Position numbers and translations under genes: made by a program | Notes under the pieces: generated by a model | Database searches by the model: none | What the model saw: the letters and a program-made list of their open reading frames with translations, nothing else | What the model was told of the DNA's origin: nothing | NCBI RefSeq assembly: GCF_014646655.1 | Contig: NZ_BMNR01000008.1 | Location: forward strand, 66,719-130,718 | Length of the DNA stretch: 64,000 bases | From: Yeosuana aromativorans | GTDB lineage: Bacteria > Bacteroidota > Bacteroidia > Flavobacteriales > Flavobacteriaceae | Direction: 5' to 3' | Shown here: piece after piece, positions 8,208 to 17,673 of the stretch | How the letters are laid out: every line of letters begins with the position of its first letter | Numbering within the stretch: the first letter of the stretch is position 1

Positions 8208-9560
8208 CTAAATTAACTTTTTAACAGCCTCAAAATCCAGTCCGCCATAATTACCAGAACTCATAAGTAACAATGCTTTGTTGTTAAAATCTTGAGAGAA
8301 CAAAAACTGTTTAAAATCGTCTGGATTGGTGTAAATAATCAAATCATCCCGTTCAAACGCTTGGGCAATTTGCTCATGGGTTACTTGTTCCAATTTTTTA
8401 ATTTCAACCGCATGTGGTGAGTAAAACACCACGGCTACATCGGCGGCATCCAAAGCACCTTTATATTCCTTTAAAAAATCGGCATTTAAACTGCTATACG
8501 TATGCAGTTCTAAACACGCCACTAAAGTTCTATTTTGGTATTGTTCTTTTACGGCCTTAGTTGTAGCGGCCACTTTACTGGGCGAATGGGCAAAATCCTT
8601 ATAAGCTATGCTGGTTTTACTTTCAGCTATTTTTTCAAGGCGTTTGCTGGCACCTTTAAAGGTGGCAATGGCTTCGTAAAAATCATCTTCATCAATGCCC
8701 ATGTGTTGGCAAATCCACTTGGCGCCTGCCAGATTGTTTAAATTATGCGCTCCAAAAACTTCTATTGGCAAAGGCCCTTCTGGCGTTTCTAAAAGAGTTT
8801 GTCCATTTTCAACAGTGTATTCTGGTGTATGGTAAGGTAATTTTCTAATGGCATTTTCAGAAGCTTCCACAACCCGTTTTACTTCTGGGTCTTCAGCATT
8901 GTAGGTAATGCTTCCTCCCTTTACAATAGAATCTACAAATATCCTGAACTGCTCAACATAATTTTCATAAGTTGGAAATACATTGATATGATCCCAGGCA
9001 ATGCCACTTAACAAAGCAATATTGGGTGTGTACAAATGGAATTTTGGTCGTCTATCAATTGGCGAGCTTAGATATTCATCCCCTTCCAGTACAATAAAAT
9101 CATTGTCCTCTGTCAGTTTTACCATGACATCAAAACCTTCCAATTGGGCGCCTACCATATAATCTACGTCCCTATCATGATAATGCATGACGTGTAAAAT
9201 CATGGATGTAATGGTTGTTTTGCCATGGCTACCGCCAATAACCACACGGGTTTTGTATTTGGATTGTTCGTACAAAAATTCTGGATAGCTGTAAATTTTC
9301 AAACCTAGTTCCTGGGCTTTTAACAACTCCGGATTATCGGCTTTGGCATGCATGCCCAATACCACCGCATCTAGTTGGTTGTTTATTTTTTCTGGATACC
9401 AACCATATGTTTCTGGCAATAATCCTTTGTTTGCTAATCTGGATTTTGAGGGTTCAAAAATCTCATCATCACTTCCGGTTACGTGATATCCTTTATTGTG
9501 CAAAGCTATGGCCAAGTTGTGCATGGCACTACCGCCAATGGCTATAAAATGTACATTCAT
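8208..9560 (-). CDS. mpl: UDP-N-acetylmuramate:tripeptide ligase (Mpl)
   Basis: A 450-residue Mur-ligase family enzyme that re-attaches the recycled cell-wall tripeptide (L-Ala-D-Glu-meso-DAP) to UDP-MurNAc in the cytoplasm. The N-terminal Rossmann motif is HFIAIGGSAMHNLA at residue 3. The ATP P-loop GGSHGKTT is at about 108-115, followed by the central Mur domain and a C-terminal ligase domain with a KDFAHSPSK stretch. I start it at the ATG at 9560 (MNVHFIAIGG). An in-frame extension to 9722 would run through a dispersed repeat and over the candidate promoter at 9578, so it is rejected. Confidence 0.92.
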   Translation of the reverse strand: MNVHFIAIGGSAMHNLAIALHNKGYHVTGSDDEIFEPSKSRLANKGLLPETYGWYPEKINNQLDAVVLGMHAKADNPELLKAQELGLKIYSYPEFLYEQSKYKTRVVIGGSHGKTTITSMILHVMHYHDRDVDYMVGAQLEGFDVMVKLTEDNDFIVLEGDEYLSSPIDRRPKFHLYTPNIALLSGIAWDHINVFPTYENYVEQFRIFVDSIVKGGSITYNAEDPEVKRVVEASENAIRKLPYHTPEYTVENGQTLLETPEGPLPIEVFGAHNLNNLAGAKWICQHMGIDEDDFYEAIATFKGASKRLEKIAESKTSIAYKDFAHSPSKVAATTKAVKEQYQNRTLVACLELHTYSSLNADFLKEYKGALDAADVAVVFYSPHAVEIKKLEQVTHEQIAQAFERDDLIIYTNPDDFKQFLFSQDFNNKALLLMSSGNYGGLDFEAVKKLI

Positions 9561-9577
9561 AAACTTATTTTGAACGG

Positions 9578-9585
9578 TAAAGATA
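9578..9585 (-). promoter_or_regulatory. Candidate -7 element of mpl
   Basis: TATCTTTA on the minus strand, 17 bases before the chosen mpl start, resembles TAnnTTTG. No clear -33 TTG was found at the right distance. Confidence 0.4.
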
Positions 9586-9625
9586 CGGATTGCTTTACTA
9601 TTTTTTATACGGAATCGTGATTTCT

Positions 9626-9720
9626 GCGTTAGCGATTGAACGATTTGTTTGAGCTCTTTTTTGGGTTTGAAAAAACAAAAAAAGCGAGTAGTGAAAGCGC
9701 GACCTGAAAGGTAACGCCCC
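9626..9720 (-). repeat. Dispersed hairpin repeat of the GGGCGTTACC...CTAACGC type
   Basis: On the minus strand the element begins GGGGCGTTACCTTTCAGGTC, continues through GCGCTTTCACTACTCGC and a T/A-rich middle, and ends ATCGCTAACGC. GCGTTA and TAACGC at the two ends are complementary, and ACCT/AGGT forms a small inner hairpin. From memory, elements with these two ends are scattered in intergenic regions of many Bacteroidetes genomes. Only one copy is in this window, six bases past the end of the TPR gene. Confidence 0.55.
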
Positions 9721-9725
9721 AATTA

Positions 9726-10682
9726 TTACATGCTTAAAATTTTTTCTTTTTCCTGCACAAATGGCTTTATCTCAGGAAGTTCGGCCAGGGCCAAATCAAT
9801 GTGTTTTAACGCTTGGTCCTTATTGTTTTTATGCAGGTAAATCTGTGCCAATCGGTAATGCGCCCATGCCTTGGGGACACCATCCCGAGATGAGTAATTT
9901 TTGAGATAGGTTTGCAAACAGGCTTCTCCTTTTTGGAGTTCAATATTGTATTCTGCGGCTACCTTGCCTATTTGATAATGTAACGCATTGCGCTGATGTA
10001 TTTTTTGTGCTTCCTCAATGTTTTGAATGGCTTTTTCTGGTTGGTTTTTGGTTTCGTACAACTTGGTAAGTTTATCAAAACAGGTTAAGGAACCGCCTTC
10101 TTTTATGGCTTTTTTATAATAGGTCTCGGCCAAATCTGGCTGGTCATTGTATTCATAAATATAGCCTTTAGATAAATAGCCATCTACTTTTGATAAGTGT
10201 TCCAGTTCATTGGCATATTGTAAAGCTTTATCTGTGCTTCCGCCCAAAATACCAGGCAATTGCATGTACAGTTCTACCAAGGCCCAACGGGTTTCAATGT
10301 GATTAGGATCTAATTCTGCGGCTGTTAAAAAGGCCTTTTTTACATCGCCAATAATGGATAAGGCTCTAACTTTGTTAACCGTCAATGCTTTCATACCCAA
10401 GGCACCACCGTATTTGTAATAATAATTGGCATTGGTTTGATTGGCTTGAACCAACATTTTATATTTTGAAATAGCGGCATCCCATTGTTCTTGATAACCG
10501 TAAGCATCGCCCAATAACTCAATGGCTTTTAAATCTTGTGGGTGTTCTTTAAGATAATTGGTTAACAATCTTTCTGCATTTGCATAGTCCTTGTTGTGTA
10601 AAAGCTGGTCAACATCGTCCAATTTGGACTGACCCAAACCAATTAATGGAACTATAAGCAGGAATAAGAATTTGTGCATCAT
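9726..10682 (-). CDS. Exported tetratricopeptide-repeat protein
   Basis: About 318 residues. A Sec signal peptide (MMHKFLFLLIVPLIGLGQ) is followed by roughly seven TPR units. Clear helices include YANAERLLTNYLKEHPQDLK, WDAAISKYKMLVQANQTNA and PDLAETYYKKAIKEGG. TPR arrays act as protein-binding scaffolds, here probably in the periplasm. The start was placed at the double ATG at 10682/10679. An in-frame start 18 bases further up would put polar residues in front of the signal peptide. A TAATTTTG box at 10698-10705 on this strand would give a very short leader. No partner is evident. Confidence 0.8.
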   Translation of the reverse strand: MMHKFLFLLIVPLIGLGQSKLDDVDQLLHNKDYANAERLLTNYLKEHPQDLKAIELLGDAYGYQEQWDAAISKYKMLVQANQTNANYYYKYGGALGMKALTVNKVRALSIIGDVKKAFLTAAELDPNHIETRWALVELYMQLPGILGGSTDKALQYANELEHLSKVDGYLSKGYIYEYNDQPDLAETYYKKAIKEGGSLTCFDKLTKLYETKNQPEKAIQNIEEAQKIHQRNALHYQIGKVAAEYNIELQKGEACLQTYLKNYSSRDGVPKAWAHYRLAQIYLHKNNKDQALKHIDLALAELPEIKPFVQEKEKILSM

Positions 10683-10820
10683 TTGGTAACGAAAATACAA
10701 AATTAAAAATTCAGCATTACTTTAAAAAATCATTAACTTACCCTAACAAACGAAAACAATTTATCAATTATTACATTTTTGGAACAGCTTTTGAAAGTAA
10801 CTTTCTACAATTAAATTTCT

Positions 10821-13800
10821 ATGAAGCACAATATATCTCTTTTTATTATATTACTATTTTCGTTCATTGCCCAAGCACAAACCCAAGACTATAATAAGCT
10901 TTGGAAAACCGTTGAACAATTTGAAATGGATGGGCTACCAAAATCTGCCTTGAAAATTGTTGACGACATTTCAAAACAGGCTGACAAAGACCATAACACC
11001 ACGCAACAGATTAAGGCATTGATTTACAAAAGCAAATTCACCTTGATTTTAGAAGAAGATGCTCAGTTAGCCATTATCAACAGATTTAAAACAGCGATTT
11101 CCAAAAGCGATTTCCCAAAAAAAAACATTCTTGAAAACATGTTGGCCAACCTATATTGGCAATACTTTCAGCAAAACCGATATACCTTTTATAATCGCAC
11201 AAAAACCACCGAAAAAGTCGACGCAACGGACTTTAGGACTTGGGACTTGCAAACCTTGTTTTCAGAAATAAATAAACAGTATGAAAACTCGCTACAAAAT
11301 GAGGTTAAGCTTCAACAAGAGCCTTTGAGTAATTATGATGATATATTGACACTTCAAAAAGATTCCAAATTATACAGACCTACCTTGTTTGATTTTTTAA
11401 ACCATAATGCTTTAGATTTTTACAAAACCAACGAAACCAGCATTACCAAGCCTGCATACAAATTTGAGATTGATAATCCAGAATTTTTATGTGATGCGTT
11501 TACGTTTTCAAAACTGGAATTACAGTCAAAAGATTCCACCTCTTTACAGTTACAAGCTTTAAAAATTTATCAGGATTTAATCCGGTTTCACCTAAAAGAT
11601 AAAGACCCCATTGCTTTGGCTGATGTTGATATTGAACGTTTAAAGTTTGTTAATCAACATGCTGTTTTCAGCAATAAAGACTCGCTTTTGTTGGAAACAT
11701 TAAAAGAAGAATCTGAAAAACTAAAACCCCATGACGTTTCAGGATTATATGATTTTGAAATTGCCTCCATCTATTACCAACAAGGCAATCAATACCAGCC
11801 AAAGACCAATGAAGCCCATCGTTGGAAAACCAAAGATGCTTATGAGCTTTGTAATCGGGTTATCTCAAAATTCCCAAACAGCAAAGCTGCTGAGAAATGC
11901 TCAGTCTTAAAACAGCAGATAGAACAAACGTCTTTACAAATTACCACGGAAGATTTTCTACCCATTCAGCAACACTCACGATTACTTGTGCGCTACAAAA
12001 ATTTAGATTCGCTTCAATTTAAACTATACAAGCTTAGCAGAAAACAACTGGAAAAACTCAATACTACCTACAAAAAAGAAGATCAATGGAATTTCGTCAA
12101 AACCTTGAATATTGACAAAGAATGGAACAGCCCATTACGCAATGAACAGGATTATCAAACGCATACAACTGAAATTTTAGTTCCAAAACTAAATAATGGC
12201 ACCTACCTAATTTTTGCTTCGCCTAAAAAGGATGACGACACATTTGCGTTTAGCACCATTCAAGTCACCAATTTGGCATTGGTTGAAACAGAGACTACAA
12301 ATCAAAAAATTCTTCAGGTTATTGACAGAAACAACGGAAACCCTATTGCGAATGCAGAGGTTGAATTAAGCTATAACGAAAACAACAGCAAAAGTCCACA
12401 AAGTGACACTTTTTCTACCAATAGCTTAGGCGAAATTACCATAGAGAAAACCAAGGATCGATATCGAAACCTTTCAGTACAAGTTACATACGGCAATGAC
12501 ACCGCTAACTTCGGTAACTATTATGTGAATCGATATTATAAAACGGAACAAGAAGAAACGCAATACAAAGCCTTTTTGTTTACTGACAGAAGTATATACC
12601 GGCCGGGCCAAACTGTTTATTTTAAAGCCATCGCCATGAAAACCAAAAATGGCAAGTCGGAAGTCATGGCCAATGAGCCTGTTTACGCTACCCTATATGA
12701 TGTGAATGAACAAGAAATCAAGGAACTGGAGTTTAAAACCAATGCTTTTGGGTCTATTTCTGGTGAGTTTATTTTGCCAAACAGTGGCTTAAATGGCAAT
12801 TATCACATTGAATTTGATGGTGATGAAAATGATTTTTTTGTAGACCATTATTTCTCGGTTGAAGAATACAAACGGCCAAAATTTGAGACCAAATTTACTC
12901 CAGTTACCGAAACCTACAGGGTAAATGATTCCGTAACCGTTACAGGAACTGCTTTAGCGTATGCTGGTAGTAACATTACCGATGCCAAAGTGGTATATCG
13001 TGTACACAGAAAGGTAATCTATCCCGATTGGTATTATTGGTATCGTCCATATTTTAGCAGTGAACCCCAAGAAATCATACATGGCGAAACCACAACCAAT
13101 GAAAAAGGTGAATTTGAAATCACGTTTAAAGCCATTCCAGACACAAGTGTTGACAAAAGCAGTTTACCCATTTTCAATTACGAAATCACCGCTGATGTCA
13201 CCGATTTAAATGGCGAAACCCGCAGTGCTACAACCATTGTAAAGGTTGGATATCATGCGCTGATAGCGACTATGAGCATTGACAACAAACTCGATAAATC
13301 CCAAAAAGACCACAAAATAAATATTGACACCAAAAACCTCAATGGTGAATTTGTACCTGCAAGCGGTGTTGTTAAAATATTTAAACTAAAAGCACCCAAT
13401 CAAGTGCTACGAACACGACCTTGGGCTGCACCAGATTATCAAGAATTTTCGGAAGAAGCCTTTAAAAACCTGTTCCCTCATGATGCTTACACCAATGAAG
13501 ACAATGCAACCAATTGGGAAAAAGGCGATTTGGTTTTTGAAAAACCGTTTGACACCAAAACCTCAAAAGAACTAATTTTAGGGAAGCTGAAAAATTGGCA
13601 ATCAGGACTGTATCTCATCACATTGGAAAGCAAGGATAAATTTGGTCAATTGGTCAAAGATGAAATCAAAACCACACTTTATAGTGATGATGATAAAACC
13701 ATAGCAGACCATCAACTATTCAGCATCACGACCGATAAACCAACATACAAAGCTGGTGATGTAGCACTTGTAACATTGGCTTCGGCTGCGAACAACTTGA

Positions 13801-16800
13801 AAGTGACCCTAAGGGTTGAAAAAGACCATAAGGTTGTAAAAACACAAATCATTCAATTAAACAACAACAAGCAAACCATCTCAATTCCTGTGACGGCCGA
13901 AGATGTTGGCGGATTTGTAATTAATTACAGTTTTGCCGCCTTTAATGGTTTTGAATCGGGCTCTGAATCCATTGTTGTTCCGTATCCAAAAACAGAACTG
14001 GAAATTGAGACCACAACGTTTAGAGATAAATTACAACCTGGCACCGATGAAACCTGGAGTTTTAAAATTAAAGGACCCCAAGGCGATAAGGTATCGGCCG
14101 AATTGTTGGCCAGTATGTACGATGCCTCATTAGACCAGTTTAAACCTCACAACTGGGAGTTTAACCCAATAAACAAACCCGTTTATTACAGTTACAATCA
14201 AAGTAATGCCAACAGAAGTTTTGGCACTAAAAATTTTAGGGTTTATAATGAACCTTACCCAAATTTAAGCTATCCAAAACAAAATTATGATGAATTAAAT
14301 TGGTTTGGTTTTCGTTTCAATTTTAACAAATGGCAATATGATAATTATCTAAAATCCCTAAGATTAGGAACTGAATCTAAATATGATACTTCAATAAAAA
14401 AAGGATATATTTCTGGAACAGTATATGACGAAAACGGAGATCCTTTACCTGGGGCAAATGTCATTGTTAAAGGAACAAAAATAGGGGCTACAACAGACTT
14501 TGATGGAAATTTTACAATTAAAGCTAATAAAAATGAAAAATTAGTTATCACATTTATTGGTTATATTTCTTTAGAAATCGACTTGAATGGCAAAAATAAA
14601 ATAAGCGCTTTTTTAATTGAAGATAGTGCTCATTTAGATGAAGTTGTTGTCATGGGGTATGGTGCATCACAAGAAAAAAGATCTTTAAACGCTTCTGTAG
14701 CATCTATTCAATATGACTCTGTCGGTGAAGAAATGGAATTAGATAAAGAAGTTTTAGAAAACACTAAAAATGTTGAAAAACCAACCTTCGACAACGTTCA
14801 AATCCGAAAAAACCTGCAAGAAACAGCCTTTTTCTTTCCACAATTACAAACCGATACAGATGGTAACGTCAGTTTCAGTTTTACCACACCAGAAGCCTTG
14901 ACCCAATGGAAATTACAGTTGTTGGCACATACCAAAACCTTGGAAAGCGCTACCAAAACTCTAACAACCGTTACCCAAAAAGAATTGATGGTCATCCCTA
15001 ATGCGCCTCGCTTTTTACGTCAGGGTGACCAAATTACTATCAGTTCAAAAATTGCCAATCTAACAGATAAACAGTTATCAGGTCAAGCTGTGTTATTGTT
15101 AACGGATGCTATTTCAGGAAAAGAAATTGATGCAAAACTTGACAATACAAACAACACAAAACCCTTTACTGTTGATACAAAAGGCAACACGCAAGTCTCT
15201 TGGCAATTAACTATTCCTGATGATGTGGATGCTGTTCAATATAAAATCATAGCGAAATCTGACACCTTTAGTGATGGTGAGCAAAATGCTTTGCCTGTTT
15301 TAAGCAACCGCATGTTAGTGACCGAAACCTTGCCCATGTGGGTTCGATCCAACGAAACCAGAACATTCACTCTGGACAAACTAAAAACAAATACCTCATC
15401 TACACTTAAAAATCATAAGTTAACACTCGAAATAACGTCCAATCCGGCGTGGTATGCCGTACAGGCTCTGCCCTATTTAATGGAATACCCGTACGAATGT
15501 AACGAGCAAACGTTTAGCAGATATTACGCGAATGCCTTGGCGAGCCATATTGTCAATTCAAATCCTAGAATTCAGGACGTTTTTAATCAGTGGAAAAGCT
15601 CTGGAGATCTTATTTCAAACCTTGAAAAGAATGAGGAATTAAAATCCATTCTCATTCAAGAAACACCTTGGTTACGCGATGCACAAAGTGAAACGGAACA
15701 AAAAAAACGTATAGCGCTGTTGTTCGATTTAAACAAAATGAACAATGAATTGCAATCGGCAATACGTAAACTGGAGACTAACCAAATGAGCAATGGCGCT
15801 TGGGCATGGTTTAATGGTGGTCGTGAAAACCGATATATCACACAACACATCATTGCCGGTTTTGGGCACTTAAATAAGCTTGGTGTTGACACTTCTGAAA
15901 ATTCAAAAATGATTGAAAAAGCCATCAATCATTTAGATTCTGAATTTGTAAAGGAATATAAAGACCTTAAAAAACACGATTCTAAAGTTGATTTAACCAA
16001 AGACCATTTAAGCTACACGCAATTACATTATTTGTACATGCGAAGCTTCTTTCCTGAGTTTAAAAAATCTAAAGAGGTTGAGGACATCACTAAATATTAC
16101 CAAACACAAATCCAACACTATTGGTTGAGTCGTTCGCTTTATGCCAAAGGTTTAATGGCCTTGATTTCTGAACGATTTGGTGATAAAAACACTTCAAACA
16201 AAATTATAAAATCACTAAAAGAAAATAGCATCACGTCTGATGAAATGGGCATGTACTGGAAAGAAAACACCCGCTCTTGGTATTGGTACCAAGCGCCTAT
16301 TGAAACCCAAGCCTTGCTGATTGAAGTCTTTTCAGAAATTGAAAATGACACCAAAACCATTGATAATTTAAAAATCTGGTTACTTAAAAACAAGCAAACC
16401 AATCAATGGAAAACCACCAAAGCTACTACCGAAGCGGTATATGCCTTATTGCTTCAAGGTAGCGATTGGTTATCAGTAACCGATGCCGTTAATATTGTGG
16501 TTGGCAGTAAAAAAATAGACCCTTCTCAATTAGAAAACGTTAAAGTAGAAGCTGGAACAGGATACTTTAAAACCTCATGGAACACTTCATACATAAAACC
16601 TGAAATGGCAAATGTTACCCTAACCAAAAAAGGCGATGGTATTGCCTGGGGCGGTTTGTATTGGCAATATTTTGAGGATTTAGATAAGATTACGTCGGCT
16701 GAAACACCTTTAAAATTAAAGAAAAAACTGTTCCTTAAAACCAACACCAATATGGGTGAAGAACTTTCAGAAATCACTCCTGGAACCAATTTAAAAGTAG

Positions 16801-17126
16801 GCGATTTGGTTTGTGTTCGTATTGAATTGCGTAGTGACAGAGCAATGGAATTTATTCACATGAAAGACATGCGAGCTGCGGGATTAGAGCCTATAAATGT
16901 TTTGTCACAATACAAATGGCAAGACGGATTGGGCTATTATGAAAGTACGAAGGATGCCAGCACGAATTTCTTTTTTGATTATTTACCAAAAGGCGTCTAT
17001 GTGTTTGAATATGATTTACGAGTCAACAACGCAGGAAACATGAGCAATGGCATTACAACCATTCAAAGCATGTACGCTCCTGAATTTAGCAGTCATAGTG
17101 AAGGCACAAGAATTAATGTGAAGTAA
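10821..17126 (+). CDS. Alpha-2-macroglobulin family protein with inserted SusC-type segment
   Basis: A 2101-residue exported protein (signal 1-19, cut at AQA; no lipobox, unlike E. coli YfhM). The MG2 strand with SIYRPGQTVYFKA lies near residue 590 and the A2M domain at about 1325-1395 (ETAFFFPQL). A thioester domain follows with an intact CxEQ motif, Cys1560-Asn-Glu-Gln in YPYECNEQ, so covalent trapping of proteases is expected. Residues about 1195-1285 are an inserted carboxypeptidase-regulatory-like domain (GTVYDENGDPLPGANV, TDFDGNFTI) followed by LDEVVVMGYG, the hallmark of the SusC/RagA N-terminus. The DNA of the insert is more AT-rich than its flanks. It lies where the protease bait region would be expected. 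Confidence 0.88.
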   Translation: MKHNISLFIILLFSFIAQAQTQDYNKLWKTVEQFEMDGLPKSALKIVDDISKQADKDHNTTQQIKALIYKSKFTLILEEDAQLAIINRFKTAISKSDFPKKNILENMLANLYWQYFQQNRYTFYNRTKTTEKVDATDFRTWDLQTLFSEINKQYENSLQNEVKLQQEPLSNYDDILTLQKDSKLYRPTLFDFLNHNALDFYKTNETSITKPAYKFEIDNPEFLCDAFTFSKLELQSKDSTSLQLQALKIYQDLIRFHLKDKDPIALADVDIERLKFVNQHAVFSNKDSLLLETLKEESEKLKPHDVSGLYDFEIASIYYQQGNQYQPKTNEAHRWKTKDAYELCNRVISKFPNSKAAEKCSVLKQQIEQTSLQITTEDFLPIQQHSRLLVRYKNLDSLQFKLYKLSRKQLEKLNTTYKKEDQWNFVKTLNIDKEWNSPLRNEQDYQTHTTEILVPKLNNGTYLIFASPKKDDDTFAFSTIQVTNLALVETETTNQKILQVIDRNNGNPIANAEVELSYNENNSKSPQSDTFSTNSLGEITIEKTKDRYRNLSVQVTYGNDTANFGNYYVNRYYKTEQEETQYKAFLFTDRSIYRPGQTVYFKAIAMKTKNGKSEVMANEPVYATLYDVNEQEIKELEFKTNAFGSISGEFILPNSGLNGNYHIEFDGDENDFFVDHYFSVEEYKRPKFETKFTPVTETYRVNDSVTVTGTALAYAGSNITDAKVVYRVHRKVIYPDWYYWYRPYFSSEPQEIIHGETTTNEKGEFEITFKAIPDTSVDKSSLPIFNYEITADVTDLNGETRSATTIVKVGYHALIATMSIDNKLDKSQKDHKINIDTKNLNGEFVPASGVVKIFKLKAPNQVLRTRPWAAPDYQEFSEEAFKNLFPHDAYTNEDNATNWEKGDLVFEKPFDTKTSKELILGKLKNWQSGLYLITLESKDKFGQLVKDEIKTTLYSDDDKTIADHQLFSITTDKPTYKAGDVALVTLASAANNLKVTLRVEKDHKVVKTQIIQLNNNKQTISIPVTAEDVGGFVINYSFAAFNGFESGSESIVVPYPKTELEIETTTFRDKLQPGTDETWSFKIKGPQGDKVSAELLASMYDASLDQFKPHNWEFNPINKPVYYSYNQSNANRSFGTKNFRVYNEPYPNLSYPKQNYDELNWFGFRFNFNKWQYDNYLKSLRLGTESKYDTSIKKGYISGTVYDENGDPLPGANVIVKGTKIGATTDFDGNFTIKANKNEKLVITFIGYISLEIDLNGKNKISAFLIEDSAHLDEVVVMGYGASQEKRSLNASVASIQYDSVGEEMELDKEVLENTKNVEKPTFDNVQIRKNLQETAFFFPQLQTDTDGNVSFSFTTPEALTQWKLQLLAHTKTLESATKTLTTVTQKELMVIPNAPRFLRQGDQITISSKIANLTDKQLSGQAVLLLTDAISGKEIDAKLDNTNNTKPFTVDTKGNTQVSWQLTIPDDVDAVQYKIIAKSDTFSDGEQNALPVLSNRMLVTETLPMWVRSNETRTFTLDKLKTNTSSTLKNHKLTLEITSNPAWYAVQALPYLMEYPYECNEQTFSRYYANALASHIVNSNPRIQDVFNQWKSSGDLISNLEKNEELKSILIQETPWLRDAQSETEQKKRIALLFDLNKMNNELQSAIRKLETNQMSNGAWAWFNGGRENRYITQHIIAGFGHLNKLGVDTSENSKMIEKAINHLDSEFVKEYKDLKKHDSKVDLTKDHLSYTQLHYLYMRSFFPEFKKSKEVEDITKYYQTQIQHYWLSRSLYAKGLMALISERFGDKNTSNKIIKSLKENSITSDEMGMYWKENTRSWYWYQAPIETQALLIEVFSEIENDTKTIDNLKIWLLKNKQTNQWKTTKATTEAVYALLLQGSDWLSVTDAVNIVVGSKKIDPSQLENVKVEAGTGYFKTSWNTSYIKPEMANVTLTKKGDGIAWGGLYWQYFEDLDKITSAETPLKLKKKLFLKTNTNMGEELSEITPGTNLKVGDLVCVRIELRSDRAMEFIHMKDMRAAGLEPINVLSQYKWQDGLGYYESTKDASTNFFFDYLPKGVYVFEYDLRVNNAGNMSNGITTIQSMYAPEFSSHSEGTRINVK

Positions 17127-17158
17127 AATTCCTTAACTTTACCAAAAACCTACAGACA

Positions 17159-17671
17159 TTGAAAACCTTAGTTTTGTTATCCCGCATTTTTTTCGCGTTA
17201 ATGGTTTCTCTATGGTTAGTCGCCAATGTTTCATGTAGTTCACAACAAAACGTGTTGCCAAAACCTATTCCAACGTTAAGCAATCCCAAACTTATCTTTT
17301 TGAATTATAAAATTTTAAAAGATAATTCTGATGAAAAAAAAATCAGCTTAATCAACAAAATAAAAACTGATGGCAAACTAAAAACACAACCACTCAATAA
17401 TTCTGAAAATGGCGTACCTGGTGATCTGCTATGTCTTCAACTAGATAAAAATTCAAGGATTTTAGCTAGACAGGTTATTAAAAATCCACTTGTTAAAACT
17501 TTTGAATATATTGGCGATGCGAATACTTTTGAAAAAAAAACCGTAATATTGGATAGCTGTGAATTTTCAATCAGGATGCAATTACACCCAGATACAAAAT
17601 CTATTTCAATAGAAGAAATTGTAGATATGCACAAAAAAAGCAAACCACTTATAGTGAACAAAATAGAATAA
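17159..17671 (+). CDS. Small lipoprotein preceding the M64 protease
   Basis: A 170-residue protein starting at TTG (17159), since no ATG gives a full signal peptide. The lipobox is at Cys26 (VANVSC). The mature part is predicted alpha/beta with no recognised domain. It ends two bases before the ATG of the M64-type protease at 17674, so the two are almost certainly cotranscribed and translationally coupled. It could be a chaperone, inhibitor or surface anchor for the protease, but nothing in the sequence decides this. Confidence 0.7.
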   Translation: MKTLVLLSRIFFALMVSLWLVANVSCSSQQNVLPKPIPTLSNPKLIFLNYKILKDNSDEKKISLINKIKTDGKLKTQPLNNSENGVPGDLLCLQLDKNSRILARQVIKNPLVKTFEYIGDANTFEKKTVILDSCEFSIRMQLHPDTKSISIEEIVDMHKKSKPLIVNKIE

Positions 17672-17673
17672 GC

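Noticed and set aside
9561-9722. N-terminal extension of Mpl to an in-frame start at 9722
   Set aside because: It would translate a dispersed hairpin repeat and the likely promoter, and Mpl proteins begin at the Rossmann strand encoded from 9560.
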